64,000 nt of DNA from Eubacteriales bacterium (GTDB lineage Bacteria > Bacillota > Clostridia > Oscillospirales > Butyricicoccaceae), in assembly GCA_030539335.1 (NCBI GenBank), contig JAUNSG010000007.1, forward strand, positions 1 through 64,000. The letters are read 5' to 3'. The position numbers and the translations under genes are program-made. The notes under the pieces were generated by a model. That model did not search any database, was not told the origin of the DNA, and saw only the letters and a list, made by a program, of their open reading frames with translations. Positions 26,323-35,644 of the stretch are shown one piece after another. The number at the start of each line of letters is the position of its first letter. The first letter of the stretch is position 1.

Positions 26323-27705
26323 TTACAACGAATTGACAATATCTTTAAAGCGGTTGCCGCGCTCCATAAAATTCTTGAACAGATCAAACGAAGCGCTGGC
26401 CGGAGACATGATAACAATGTCGCCGGATTCTGCATGCGAAGCCGCGCCGCGGATTGCCGCCTCAAAATCGCTGTAGCGGATAATTTCCAGCTCATCCGCA
26501 TTGTAATTCTCTGCGGTGTAAACCGAAGCCTCAATCGCATCCGCCGTCGCACCGACCAGATGGAGCTGCTTGACATGCGCACAGATTTCCGGTCCCAACA
26601 CATCATATGGAATATGCTTGTCGTAGCCGCCGGCAATTAAAATCAGCTTCTGATCAAACGAACGCAAACCGGCAATGGTTCTCGTCGGGCTGGAGGCAAT
26701 CGAATCGTTGTAGAAACGGACGCCGTCCTTCGTGCGGACAAGCTCAATCCGATGCTCTACGCCCCCAAAGGTATGTGCGACTTCAACTACATTCTCAAAC
26801 GACACTAGGCCATGTGTCATACAGATTGCCGCCATATAGTTTGCCACATTGTGTGCGCCGGGGATTTTAATCTCACTTGTGCGCATAATCGGACGATGCT
26901 GTCCGTTCTCGGAATACCAGACAATGCCATCCTGCAGGAATACACCGTCGTCAACCGGGCCAAGCATGGAAAACTTCATCAACTCCACGCCGTCCTGCGG
27001 GACAAACGACTGCGATACCGCGTCATCGGCATTGAGCACCAGCTTGCTTCCCGGCTTCTGATGCTGAAAGATCTGGGTCTTGGCCTGCGTATATTCCGCC
27101 ATATCCTTGTGGATATCCAGATGGTTCGGCGTGACGTTTGTGACCAGTGCGGCCGCCGGGCTGCACGTCATGCCCATCAGCTGGAAGGAGGAAAGCTCAA
27201 CGACTGCATAATCCTCCGGCTTCATAAGCGGTACATCCGCAAGCAGCGGATGGCCGATATTGCCGCCCAAATGACAGGTATAGCCCGCCTCACGGAGAAT
27301 CTCACAGGTCAGGGTCGTCGTGGTCGTCTTGCCGTCCGAACCGGTAATCGCCAGGACCGGGCATGGGCAGACATTCAGAAAAACCTCCATCTCACTGGTA
27401 ATCACGCTTCCCTGATTTCTCGCCTTGACCAGAGCTGGATGATTTAAGTGCATCCCCGGCGTGCGGAAAATAATGTCTCCCCCAAGATTCTGCAAATATT
27501 CATTGCCAACATGGAAGGTAACGCCGAGAGCGGAAAGCCCGCCAAACATCTCCCCCAGCTCTTCCTCCGTCTTGCGGTCATGTACCGTGACATGGGCGCC
27601 TGCCTCCAACAACAGGGTGATAAGTGGTGTATTGCTCACCCCCATGCCGATAACCGATACATCTTTTCCGCTTACCTCATTCAAAAATGTTTCATATGCA
27701 CTCAT
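26323..27705 (-). CDS. murD: UDP-N-acetylmuramoyl-L-alanine:D-glutamate ligase
   Basis: 460 residues. The start is the ATG at 27705, seven bases after GGAGG; a TTG two codons earlier is too close to the ribosome site. It has VSVIGMGVSNTPL in the UDP-binding domain, AITGSDGKTTTTTL (ATP loop), VVELSSFQLM, VTNVTPNHLDIH, GVEHRIELV, YNDSIASSPTRTIAGL and ILIAGGYDKHIPY. It adds D-glutamate to the peptidoglycan precursor in the cytoplasm. It is separate from a dcw cluster here and lies downstream of rnpB. Confidence 0.97.
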   Translation of the reverse strand: MSAYETFLNEVSGKDVSVIGMGVSNTPLITLLLEAGAHVTVHDRKTEEELGEMFGGLSALGVTFHVGNEYLQNLGGDIIFRTPGMHLNHPALVKARNQGSVITSEMEVFLNVCPCPVLAITGSDGKTTTTTLTCEILREAGYTCHLGGNIGHPLLADVPLMKPEDYAVVELSSFQLMGMTCSPAAALVTNVTPNHLDIHKDMAEYTQAKTQIFQHQKPGSKLVLNADDAVSQSFVPQDGVELMKFSMLGPVDDGVFLQDGIVWYSENGQHRPIMRTSEIKIPGAHNVANYMAAICMTHGLVSFENVVEVAHTFGGVEHRIELVRTKDGVRFYNDSIASSPTRTIAGLRSFDQKLILIAGGYDKHIPYDVLGPEICAHVKQLHLVGATADAIEASVYTAENYNADELEIIRYSDFEAAIRGAASHAESGDIVIMSPASASFDLFKNFMERGNRFKDIVNSL

Positions 27706-27774
27706 ATTCAAGCCTCCGAATGGCAGAAAACAATTTCAAACGGACTCTGCCTTTTCAAGTCATAACCCGACAGC

Positions 27775-27799
27775 AAGAAAACCGCCATTCGGCGGTCTT
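27775..27799 (-). terminator. Terminator after rnpB
   Basis: A perfect ACCGCCGAATGGCGGT hairpin (27781-27796) followed by TTTC on the minus strand, about 40 bases past the RNase P RNA 3' end. Confidence 0.7.
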
Positions 27800-27837
27800 C
27801 CGAAGCAAATACGATATCTGCCTGCTGATCGGTTCGC

Positions 27838-28186
27838 ACGAGCAAAGAGTAAGCCGGGTTCTGTCTTTATGAACAGCCATCTATCTGGGACACACGTTAC
27901 CGTATGCCTCAAGCCACCTCCTCGGAACGAGCCGGGCAAGCCCTCTGTGTTCCTCCACGGTGTTGCTGCGGATAGAGTTTACAGAGTCCCTCAGTTACCT
28001 GAGCGACTGGTGAGCTCTTACCTCGCCTTTCCACCCTTACCATGTCAGACATGGCGGTATATCTCTGTTGCACTTTTCCTGGAGTCGCCTCCGGCGGACG
28101 TTATCCGTTATCCTGCCCTGCGCAGCCCGGACTTTCCTCATAAATCCCCTTTCGGTAAATTTACGCGGCTGTTTACTTTACTCGTT
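27838..28186 (-). ncRNA. rnpB: RNase P RNA (catalytic subunit)
   Basis: The minus strand carries the bacterial RNase P core: GAGGAAAGTCCGGGCT near the 5' end, GGTAAGGGTGGAAAGG, AGGGCTTGCCCGGC and the 3' ACAGAACCCGGCTTA. The terminal P1 helix is visible: ACGAGTAAAG (28176-28185) pairs with CTTTGCTCGT (27838-27847). The length is about 349 bases, normal for the class. A strong promoter lies directly upstream. The RNA processes tRNA 5' ends together with RnpA. Confidence 0.95.
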
Positions 28187-28192
28187 ATTTCG

Positions 28193-28221
28193 ATTATACC
28201 AACTTTCTGTACATCTGTAAA
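28193..28221 (-). promoter_or_regulatory. rnpB promoter
   Basis: TTTACA (28216-28221) and a perfect TATAAT (28193-28198) spaced 17 bases. It places the transcript start at the foot of helix P1. Confidence 0.85.
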
Positions 28222-28383
28222 TAGATTTTTCTTTTTTTGCCCTTTTTATCCCTCATTTTCGCACGGAAATCCCTCTTTTCCCCTGCGATGATCCACCCAC
28301 AAAAACAAGTCCGCCGCGATACGCATGAAAGCACTCCATCCAGCTAAAAATAAGGTATATCCGCTGCATGGAGGTCAGAAAAT

Positions 28384-29241
28384 ATGCATGGTTCCTTTTA
28401 TGGATGGTATCTGAAATGCCAATCCGATTCACAAACTCTGGCGGTTATCCCCGCCATCCATCGGACAGGCCGAAACCAGACCTGCTCTATCCAAATTATC
28501 ACCGATACCGGCACCTGGGCCATCCCTTTTTCGGCGGATGCATTCCACAGGGAGAAAAAGAATCTCATTCTTGCCGGGAATCGTTTTGGCGAAGACGGCA
28601 TCTCCTTGGCAATACACACGCCGGAGCTGGAGGCCCAAGGGAGATTGGATTTTGGGCCTCTTACCCCATTAAAGTACGATATTATGGGACCATTTTCCCT
28701 CGTTCCGTTCATGGAATGCCGTCACAGTGTATGGAGTATGCAGCATTCTGTCTGTGGAACGGTATCGATCAATGGGCAGGAATATTCCTTTTCCAACGGA
28801 CGTGGATACTGGGAAGGAGACCGCGGCCGATCGTTCCCCAAAAAATATCTATGGACACAATGCAGTTTTCCCGAGGGCTCCCTGATGCTGTCGGCGGCGG
28901 ACATCCCCATTGCAGGAATTCACTTTACCGGTATCATAGGAGCTATACTATGGGAAGGCAGAGAATACCGGATGGCTACCTATCTAGGGGCCAAAATTGT
29001 TGAACTTCAAAACCAAAAAATCCGTGTTGCACAGGGCGATCTGGAGATGGAAGCATGTCTTTTGGAAGCGTCAGATCATCCGCTCAAGGCTCCGACAGAA
29101 GGAGATATGGTGCGGACGATACACGAAAGTGCATCCTGCAGGGCTTTCTATCAATTCCGAAAAAGAGAACGCACGCTTTTCGCTTTTGAAACCGAACAGG
29201 CTTCCTTTGAATACGAATACCCATCGTGCCATCCTTCTTAG
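28384..29241 (+). CDS. Tocopherol cyclase-like family protein
   Basis: 285 residues with GGAGG nine bases before the ATG. The pattern FYGWYLKCQS, GRLDFGPLTPLKYDIMGPFS, GTVSINGQEYSFSNGRGYWEGDRGRSFPKKYLW and GIHFTGIIGAILWEGREYRMATYLGA matches the tocopherol cyclase family widely found in Firmicutes. These have a lipocalin- or beta-barrel-like fold and no known tocopherol pathway. No partner gene is adjacent, and the substrate is unknown. It lies between rnpB and a convergent transporter. Confidence 0.85.
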   Translation: MHGSFYGWYLKCQSDSQTLAVIPAIHRTGRNQTCSIQIITDTGTWAIPFSADAFHREKKNLILAGNRFGEDGISLAIHTPELEAQGRLDFGPLTPLKYDIMGPFSLVPFMECRHSVWSMQHSVCGTVSINGQEYSFSNGRGYWEGDRGRSFPKKYLWTQCSFPEGSLMLSAADIPIAGIHFTGIIGAILWEGREYRMATYLGAKIVELQNQKIRVAQGDLEMEACLLEASDHPLKAPTEGDMVRTIHESASCRAFYQFRKRERTLFAFETEQASFEYEYPSCHPS

Positions 29242-29280
29242 AAAAAACAGAAGCCTGCATCATACGACACAGGCTTCTGT
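29241..29280 (-). terminator. Terminator of the SSS symporter gene (bidirectional stem)
   Basis: ACAGAAGCCTG (29247-29257) pairs with CAGGCTTCTGT (29270-29280); TTTTTT follows on the minus strand. It also ends the tocopherol cyclase-like gene on the plus strand, with a weaker tract. Confidence 0.85.
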
Positions 29281-29314
29281 GAAAAGAAAGAAAGAAATAT
29301 AGAATATATCAGAT

Positions 29315-30970
29315 TTATGCGCCGATGCCTACCGGGGAGAAGAAAATGTATACCGCGATAACACAGCACAGTACAACGACTGCAACAACCTTGCTGTACT
29401 TCCACGGAGTCAGGTCAACCGCCTTGACGTCTTCCTGCTCCCAAGCCTTGAGGCTCGGATTCTTTTTCTTATTATTGCTGTTCATGATTGCCATCATGAT
29501 CAATTCGATCGGCCACAGAACAGCAACGGCATACAGGTAATGCATTGTGCCGCCGCCCGGATACTGCGGAGCGATAATCATAAACAGACCATAGACAACG
29601 ATATGGAATACCATGATGACCTTAGCTGCATACTTCGGCAGATACTTGAAGAAGAAGCCACCGAATACAGCGGACAGAACCGGAAGACCGATCAGCATGA
29701 CGAAAGAGTCAAGGAAGGTCTTCAGACCAGCCGGGAAGAAGTAAACCAGCGGGCCGACGATGGTGGTAGCAACGGCGAAGATGATACCAACATTCTTACC
29801 GACCTTTACAAGCTTATCTTCCGGAGCCTGCGGGTTGATAAATTCATGATAAATATCCATGGTAAACATGGTGTTAACCGAGTTCAATACCGAGTTGAAC
29901 GAGGACAGGATCGCACCGAACATAACTGCTGCAAAGAAGCCCATCAGCGGTGCCGGAATAACCTGCGTAACCAGATGCGGATAAGCATCGTCCATCATCG
30001 TAACCTGATTGCCCTGAAGCTCAAACAGTGCATACGCAATAACGCCCGGAAGAGCAAGGAACATAAAGCCCATAATCTTCAGGAATGCGCAGTACAGAGC
30101 GCCCTTCTGTGCTTCCTTCAGGTTTTCTGCAGCGAGTACGCGCTGAATGAAGGACTGGTGTGTACACCAGGACTGGAGCCCGAGGAATACCAGGCCGGTG
30201 AATACGGTCGGCCACGGAACTTCCGGTGCCTCTGCGTTGATTCGGCCAATGGAGTTCATCTGTTCCGGATAATTGGCAACGAGATACTTCCAGCCATCGA
30301 CAATGGCAAGGCCGCTGTCGCTGCCAGCCGCATGGCCCAGAACGTTCAGTGCAAAGAACGGGATCATCAGGCCGCCGATCAGAAGACCAACGCCATTTAC
30401 GGTATCCGAAACGGCAACTGCCTTCAGGCCGCCGAAGATCGCATAGATCGAACCGACGACGCTGATTGCAATACAGAGAATAACAATCGACTGGAACTTG
30501 GTAACGCCCAACAGACCGGACAAGCCAAAAATATTCTCAAAGACCAGAGAGCCGGAATACAAAATAACCGGAATCTGGACAACCAGATACAGAATGATGT
30601 ATGCGATACAGAACCACAGCTTGGTGGAACGGTCAAAGCGCAGACCGATCAGTTCCGGAATGGTTGTGATACCGCTCTTTAAGTAGCGCGGGGCTGCCCA
30701 CAGAGCCAGAACAATCAGTGCGGTTGCGGCAAGGACCTCAAATGCCATCGGGCTCATGCCGACCGCCCAGGTCTGGCCATTGGTACCGACTAGCTGTTCG
30801 GCTGACAGGTTGGTCAGCAGAAGCGAACCGGCAATAACGAAGCCCGGAAGGCCGCGTCCTGCCAGAAAATAACCATCGGCGGTTGTCTGGTCATCGCCCT
30901 TTGTCTTCACATAGGAGATGACCGCTACCAAAATGGTAAAGCCGATAAACGTAATCAATGTTAATGCCAT
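29315..30970 (-). CDS. Sodium:solute symporter (SSS/SLC5 family), probable sugar or polyol importer
   Basis: 551 residues with about 14 membrane helices. It has GYFLAGRGLPGFVIAGSLLL near the start, SAEQLVGTNG, GGLKAVAVSDTVNGVGLLIG and GAILSSFNSVLNSVNTMFTMD in the sodium and substrate region. This is the solute:sodium symporter subgroup (SglT- and inositol-symporter-like). It is last in a three-gene group with an inositol dehydrogenase and a hydroxypyruvate isomerase-like enzyme, so the cargo is probably inositol or a related polyol or sugar. A hairpin at 31009-31062 separates it from the upstream gene and may lower its expression. Confidence 0.88.
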   Translation of the reverse strand: MALTLITFIGFTILVAVISYVKTKGDDQTTADGYFLAGRGLPGFVIAGSLLLTNLSAEQLVGTNGQTWAVGMSPMAFEVLAATALIVLALWAAPRYLKSGITTIPELIGLRFDRSTKLWFCIAYIILYLVVQIPVILYSGSLVFENIFGLSGLLGVTKFQSIVILCIAISVVGSIYAIFGGLKAVAVSDTVNGVGLLIGGLMIPFFALNVLGHAAGSDSGLAIVDGWKYLVANYPEQMNSIGRINAEAPEVPWPTVFTGLVFLGLQSWCTHQSFIQRVLAAENLKEAQKGALYCAFLKIMGFMFLALPGVIAYALFELQGNQVTMMDDAYPHLVTQVIPAPLMGFFAAVMFGAILSSFNSVLNSVNTMFTMDIYHEFINPQAPEDKLVKVGKNVGIIFAVATTIVGPLVYFFPAGLKTFLDSFVMLIGLPVLSAVFGGFFFKYLPKYAAKVIMVFHIVVYGLFMIIAPQYPGGGTMHYLYAVAVLWPIELIMMAIMNSNNKKKNPSLKAWEQEDVKAVDLTPWKYSKVVAVVVLCCVIAVYIFFSPVGIGA

Positions 30971-31008
30971 ATCTATTTACCCTTTCAATTATTTGTAAAA
31001 GAAAGGAA

Positions 31009-31062
31009 AGGCAATGCTTAATTTCTCCAATTTTCTTTGCTCTCTCCAACCCAGCATTGCCT
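31009..31062 (-). terminator. Intercistronic hairpin before the symporter gene
   Basis: AGGCAATGCT and AGCATTGCCT form a perfect 10-base stem around a 34-base loop, followed on the minus strand by TTCCTTTCTTTT. It may act as a partial terminator or RNA-stability element inside the operon. Confidence 0.45.
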
Positions 31063-31082
31063 ATCCATTTCCAGCAAATTAT

Positions 31083-31871
31083 TTAGCAATGCTCCATAAT
31101 TGCTTTGACCGCCGTCTTTGTATCCGTTTCCGGGAACAGCTCATAGCCAACCCTTCCGGTATAGCCACACGCTTCCAGATGACGAATGACCTTGGTGTAA
31201 TTAATCTCACCCGTACCCGGCTCATGGCGTCCCGGTGCATCTGCTACATGGATATGACCAAACTGATCGCCATAGTTCGTAATGGTGTCACAGATACAGC
31301 CTTCGTTGATCTGCATATGATAGACATCATACAGCAGCTTGAGGCGCGGGGAATTGATCAAACGGCAGATTTCTGCACCCATCTGTGTGGTTGCAAGGAA
31401 GTTGCCGACATGATCGGTCGTAATATTCAGCGCTTCCAGATTCAGGTTGATTTCTTCTTTCTCAGCCAGCTTGGCGCACTCCAGAAGCATATCATACATG
31501 GAGCACAGCTTGACGGTATCCGACAGATGGTCATAATGATTGACAACAATACCGCCATCACCCAAGGCATTGGAATGAATCGTCACACTTGCCGCACCGA
31601 TCTTCTTCGCTGCCGCGATCGACTGCTTCAGATAATCCAGATACGGCTGCTTGTGATCCGGATCAACGAGAGAGTAGTCCGCATCGCCATTAAAGCCAGA
31701 AATTGCAATGCCTGCTTTTTCTGCCGCCTCACGGGTTGCATCCAGATCACGGATGCGCCAGTCCCAGAATTCTACGGCTTCAAATCCGTCATCCTTGGCA
31801 GCCTGAAAGCGCTCTTCCCATGGAAGTTCCGTATATAAGGTATCGATGCAAGCGCATTTTCTCAATGCCAT
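31083..31871 (-). CDS. Hydroxypyruvate isomerase-like TIM-barrel sugar isomerase
   Basis: 262 residues, xylose isomerase-like barrel. Metal-ligand positions of the Hyi/IolE/IolI group are visible: LNLEALN (Glu), LLYDVYHMQ (Asp, His), HIHVADAPGRHEPGTGEINY (His, Asp, Glu) and the final YELFPETD (Glu). Known relatives isomerise hydroxypyruvate to tartronate semialdehyde or 2-keto-myo-inositol. The product lies one base from iolG in the same operon, which supports a role on the keto-product of the dehydrogenase. The exact substrate is inferred. Confidence 0.85.
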   Translation of the reverse strand: MALRKCACIDTLYTELPWEERFQAAKDDGFEAVEFWDWRIRDLDATREAAEKAGIAISGFNGDADYSLVDPDHKQPYLDYLKQSIAAAKKIGAASVTIHSNALGDGGIVVNHYDHLSDTVKLCSMYDMLLECAKLAEKEEINLNLEALNITTDHVGNFLATTQMGAEICRLINSPRLKLLYDVYHMQINEGCICDTITNYGDQFGHIHVADAPGRHEPGTGEINYTKVIRHLEACGYTGRVGYELFPETDTKTAVKAIMEHC

Positions 31872-32879
31872 TTACTCTACCTCCGAAATCTTAACCGGAC
31901 GGCCTTCCTTCAGAGACTTGGTTGCAGCAGCAGCCATCAGAACCGGATACAGTCCATCCTCTCCGGTAACCGGGGTCTCCTTATCGTTAATAACAGCATC
32001 TGCGAATGCCTTCATCTCTGCAACAAACGCGCCGGTATAACGGTCCCACATTACCTTATACGCCGTACCATAGGTGGTTCCCTCTGCGGTGGACAGAACT
32101 GCCGTGGACGGAATATCATTCTCATCCTGCGCACAGCCCTCCGAGCCAAAGACCTCAACTCTCTGGTCATAGCCGTATACGGCCTTGCGGGAGTTGTCGA
32201 TAACGCCCAGTGCGCCGTTCTCAAACTTCAGGGTGACAATCGCCGTATCAACGTCGCCGGCCTCTCCGATGCCCGGATCTACCAGAACGGAACCGTATGC
32301 GTTGACTTCGGTAACCTCCGAGCCAGCAAGGAAGCGGACCATATCAAAGTCATGAATCATCATGTCATAGAAGATACCGCCGGAAACCTTAACATAGGAT
32401 ACCGGGGGCGGCTCCGGATCGCGGGAGGAAACCTTGACCAGATTTACCTTGCCAATCTTGCCTTCCTGAACCATGTCATAAACCGCACGATGGTTGTGGT
32501 CAAAACGGCGGCAGAAACCGATCTGGAGCTTTACTCCAGCATCCTTTGCTGCATTAATTGCCTCATGTACCTTGTTCAGATCATAATCGATCGGCTTCTC
32601 GCAGAAGATATTCTTCTTCGCCTTTGCAGCCTCAATAATAAACTTGGAATGCGTATCCGTTGAAGAACAGATCAGAACTGCTTCAATTTCCGGATCATTC
32701 AGAATATCTGCCGGGTCTGTGCTGACATTCGGGATGCGGCACTCTGCGGCAAATTCACGGGTTGCGTCATTTGCGAACGGATCCGCAATCGTCTTAATTT
32801 CCATCTCCGGAACGAACATGGAAATGTTCTTTGCGTGTACCTTGCCAATACGGCCAGCACCAATAATACCTACTTTCAT
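31872..32879 (-). CDS. iolG: Inositol 2-dehydrogenase-like oxidoreductase (Gfo/Idh/MocA family)
   Basis: 335 residues. The N-terminal NAD-binding fold is MKVGIIGAGRIGKVHAKNI, followed by the lysine of CEKPIDYD, GFCRRFD, and the active-site segment GGIFYDMMIHDFDM with Asp and His. These residues match the IolG subgroup, which oxidises myo-inositol to 2-keto-inositol. The lack of the rest of an iol operon leaves scyllo-inositol or another polyol possible. It is the first gene of the catabolic group and has AAAGGAGAG upstream. Regulation by the adjacent signalling genes is possible. Confidence 0.88.
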   Translation of the reverse strand: MKVGIIGAGRIGKVHAKNISMFVPEMEIKTIADPFANDATREFAAECRIPNVSTDPADILNDPEIEAVLICSSTDTHSKFIIEAAKAKKNIFCEKPIDYDLNKVHEAINAAKDAGVKLQIGFCRRFDHNHRAVYDMVQEGKIGKVNLVKVSSRDPEPPPVSYVKVSGGIFYDMMIHDFDMVRFLAGSEVTEVNAYGSVLVDPGIGEAGDVDTAIVTLKFENGALGVIDNSRKAVYGYDQRVEVFGSEGCAQDENDIPSTAVLSTAEGTTYGTAYKVMWDRYTGAFVAEMKAFADAVINDKETPVTGEDGLYPVLMAAAATKSLKEGRPVKISEVE

Positions 32880-33195
32880 GATGACTCTCCTTTTCTTCCA
32901 AATAAAATTTCCTAGCCCTCGGGATTCCTTTTTTCCCGTTTGCTGGTGCTATTGTATCCGGAAAATACTTGCAAAACCAGGCTTTTTCCTTTGGATTTGT
33001 GTGCGTTATTTTGGAGTTATCCCCTTTTTTCGATACGAATATTTCACAACAAAGCAGGATTCGCGCTTTTTCTTTTGCTCTCCCTCCTGCCTGGCAAAGC
33101 TTTGTGTGAAAAATCTTTGGAATGTGTCAGATCTTTAGGCATTCTTCCTCAACAGAAAAAACGGAGCAGAGTTTCCTCTGCTCCGAATAAACCAT
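32880..33195 (-). other. Intergenic region before iolG
   Basis: This 316-base gap has no credible gene. It holds the terminator of the response regulator gene at its far end and, near 32950-32990, a TACAAT -10 without a good -35 (TGGTTT at 17 bases). A weak -35 is typical of an activator-dependent promoter and would fit control by the AraC-type regulator, but no operator repeat was identified with confidence. Confidence 0.35.
33155..33185 (-). terminator. Terminator of the response regulator gene
   Basis: CGGAGCAGAG (33162-33171) pairs with CTCTGCTCCG (33176-33185), followed by TTTTTT on the minus strand. Confidence 0.85.
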
Positions 33196-34686
33196 TTAAT
33201 GAGACTGCTTTCGGTAATTCTGCGGTGTGACGCCGGTGACCCGTTTGAAGGTCTTACAAAAATTCCGGTAATCGCGAAAGCCGCTTCGTTCCGCGACATC
33301 CCGGATTTTATCCGAGGTATGGGACAGCAGCTCCTTCGCTGTATTGATCCGGCAGGAAAGCAGATATTCCGAAAAGGTAATCCCGGTTTCCTTGCTGAAA
33401 ATATGACTCAGGTACGCCGGATTGAGATGAACCTGATCGGCCACCGTCTGTAAGGACACATCCTGCCGGTGATGCTCCTGCAAATACCGTATGGTCTGGC
33501 TGACTGCACTGCTGTAGGTATCGGGCTCCGGCAGCATTTCCTCCCGAAACGTTACATAGGCAGATTCCAATCCGCGGAATTCCGCCAGGTTGTCCGGTAT
33601 GAACCGCTGCGGTATCCCAGCACGGCGATCGGTCTGCCGCAGCCATTCCTGCACCAGCCATTGCTGAGTGTGCCGGGAACGGAATTCCTCCAGGACCGTC
33701 TCCCACTGCCTGCGGATCGTCCCGCCATCCCGGCAGGCAATGTAGTCTGCAATTTCCTCACAGAACGCCGCGGCAAGCGGTGGTATCTCTTTTCCACACG
33801 CCTCCATCTGCCAGCCATAAAAGACCGCCTGCGAGACATAAAACCGTTCATTCAGTGCATCCCTTGCCTCCTGCCAGCACTGCTGTGCGCTCGACTGGAA
33901 GCTGTCCACACGGCTAGTTCCAATGCAGACTGGCACGGCAAGATACCGCTGCGCATACCGCACCGCGGCAGAAGCATACTGCTGTATTTTCTCCCTCCGC
34001 TCATAAATGCTGGGAACGCCGGCAAAATCCAGAAGGACAGCATACAGTCCCTGCTGCACATGAACGCATCGCACGGTCGGCACATTCTGACAGGCTTCCC
34101 GGCAAATCTGCGCAAAGGAAGAGTGGAACTTTTTCTGCTGCTCCATCGGCAGCATCGCCGTATGTATGTCGTAATTCAGGATACTGACCGCCATCGCCGC
34201 ATGGGTGAAAAAACGGTCCTCCGGCTTGGGTTCCCCTCCGCGGAGCAGCCGGAGATAATACTCCCGCTCCTCATCCGGAGCATTAAACTGCAGTCCGCCC
34301 TTGTTGGTAGAGACAATCGACTGCTTCATCCCATCCAGCAGCGTTAATAAGCTGTCCTCCGTCAGCAGGTTTTTCAATACATACTCATGAATCCCCAGCT
34401 TCATCGCTTCCTTGACATATTCAAAATCGTCATGGCAGCTGAGCGCCACAATATCCGCGGTATTGCCCTCCTGCTTTAGCCGTCGAATCAATTCAATGCC
34501 ATTCATGACCGGCATACTGATATCCGTAATGATGATATCCGGTTGGTATTCCCGAACCATCAGCAGAGCCTCTTCCCCGTCCTGCGCTGTCCCCACCAGG
34601 GTATAACCATGCTTTTCCCAATCGGTGATGCGAGACAAAAAAGTTCTGACAAGAAAATCATCATCCACCAGAAGGACTTTAATCAT
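33196..34686 (-). CDS. AraC-type response regulator (YesN-like)
   Basis: 496 residues. The receiver domain (1-120) has VLLVDDDFLVR, the phospho-acceptor D55 in IIITDISMPVMNG, and switch residues ALSCHDD and VLKN. A long middle region follows, and the last roughly 100 residues are two AraC helix-turn-helices (VADQVHLNPAYLSHIFSKET, and VAERSGFRDYRNFCKTFKRV). The protein would bind DNA on phosphorylation by the neighbouring YesM-like kinase. It overlaps the upstream binding-protein gene by 8 bases. A likely target is the adjacent iolG operon, though that is inference. Confidence 0.92.
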   Translation of the reverse strand: MIKVLLVDDDFLVRTFLSRITDWEKHGYTLVGTAQDGEEALLMVREYQPDIIITDISMPVMNGIELIRRLKQEGNTADIVALSCHDDFEYVKEAMKLGIHEYVLKNLLTEDSLLTLLDGMKQSIVSTNKGGLQFNAPDEEREYYLRLLRGGEPKPEDRFFTHAAMAVSILNYDIHTAMLPMEQQKKFHSSFAQICREACQNVPTVRCVHVQQGLYAVLLDFAGVPSIYERREKIQQYASAAVRYAQRYLAVPVCIGTSRVDSFQSSAQQCWQEARDALNERFYVSQAVFYGWQMEACGKEIPPLAAAFCEEIADYIACRDGGTIRRQWETVLEEFRSRHTQQWLVQEWLRQTDRRAGIPQRFIPDNLAEFRGLESAYVTFREEMLPEPDTYSSAVSQTIRYLQEHHRQDVSLQTVADQVHLNPAYLSHIFSKETGITFSEYLLSCRINTAKELLSHTSDKIRDVAERSGFRDYRNFCKTFKRVTGVTPQNYRKQSH

Positions 34687-35644
34687 TCCCTTCTCCTCTC
34701 TCCGTTAAATATTTTTCCAAATATTCCGCCACATTCTCCTGCGTGATCAGCGGAGTGTCCACATAGGTGTTTTGTTCGATTTCCCCGCCATCCAGCGACT
34801 GTACGATCGTCCGGATGGTCTGGTAACCGATCTCATAACCATTCTGGCCCACCAACGCCAGGATTTTTCCTTCCTCTACACTGGACATGGCATCGCTCTG
34901 CATGTCTACGCCGATCAACGCGATATCTTCCGTACCGGTGTCCTCCAACTGCTGCATAGCGCCCAAAACCATCAGCGCACTGGTACAAAAGATCCCCTGG
35001 GCATCCGGATTTTGCTGGCAAATGGCCTCCATACATTTCATACTTTCCAAATAGCTGCTGGTCTCTGACACTTCGGTTTCACAGATCTCGATATCCGTAT
35101 GCTGCTCTATATAATCCGTAAAGCCCTGCAAGCGTTCTGCATGGGTGCTCTGTTTGGGATTCCCCATAATGACAGCTACCTTCCCGCCATCCAGATACTC
35201 TTCAAACGCCATGGCAGCCACTTTTCCTATGTTGTAGTTGTCCGCGCCGATATACGGAAAATCAAATTGTTTTGCCTTTGTATCAATATAAAAGCATGGG
35301 ATGTCCGCCTGCTGTGCCTGATCCAGAATATCAACCTGTTCCGAATCACAGGGCGAGACCGCAATGGCATCCGGCTTCGACGCGATGACATCTTCCAAAA
35401 TGGTGTTTTGTGTGTCCACATCATTCTCATTCGCCGGCCACAGAATATTGACCGATACACCATAATCATTGGCCGCCTGCTTCAAGCCGTCTTCTACCGA
35501 CATCCAATGTACCGAATCCATCGCCTTTAAAACGACACAAATCGTCTGTTTTTCTGTTATCTCCTCTGTCTTCCCGCCACACCCCGTCACCAAAAGGCTG
35601 AGCAGGAGAAACACACCGATCCACTTGCCTGCATTCCGTTTCAA
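34679..35644 (-). CDS. Sugar-binding lipoprotein (type 1 periplasmic binding protein), probable sensor accessory
   Basis: 321 residues. A lipoprotein signal ends in LLSLLVTGC with C22 as the lipid site. The body is a RbsB-like fold: ICVVLKAMDSVHWMSVEDGLKQ, DAIAVSPCDSEQVDILDQA, IPCFYID, IGADNYNIGKVAA and a hinge near IALIGVDMQSDA. No ABC permease or ATPase is next to it; instead it overlaps the kinase gene (4 bases) and the regulator gene (8 bases). This is the organisation of a three-component sensing unit, in which the binding protein presents a sugar to the kinase. The ligand is unknown. Confidence 0.88.
   Translation of the reverse strand: MKRNAGKWIGVFLLLSLLVTGCGGKTEEITEKQTICVVLKAMDSVHWMSVEDGLKQAANDYGVSVNILWPANENDVDTQNTILEDVIASKPDAIAVSPCDSEQVDILDQAQQADIPCFYIDTKAKQFDFPYIGADNYNIGKVAAMAFEEYLDGGKVAVIMGNPKQSTHAERLQGFTDYIEQHTDIEICETEVSETSSYLESMKCMEAICQQNPDAQGIFCTSALMVLGAMQQLEDTGTEDIALIGVDMQSDAMSSVEEGKILALVGQNGYEIGYQTIRTIVQSLDGGEIEQNTYVDTPLITQENVAEYLEKYLTERGEGND

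Noticed and set aside
27461-28291. Plus-strand frame of 276 codons across the murD start and RNase P RNA
   Set aside because: The region is explained by murD and rnpB, and the frame has no protein-family features.
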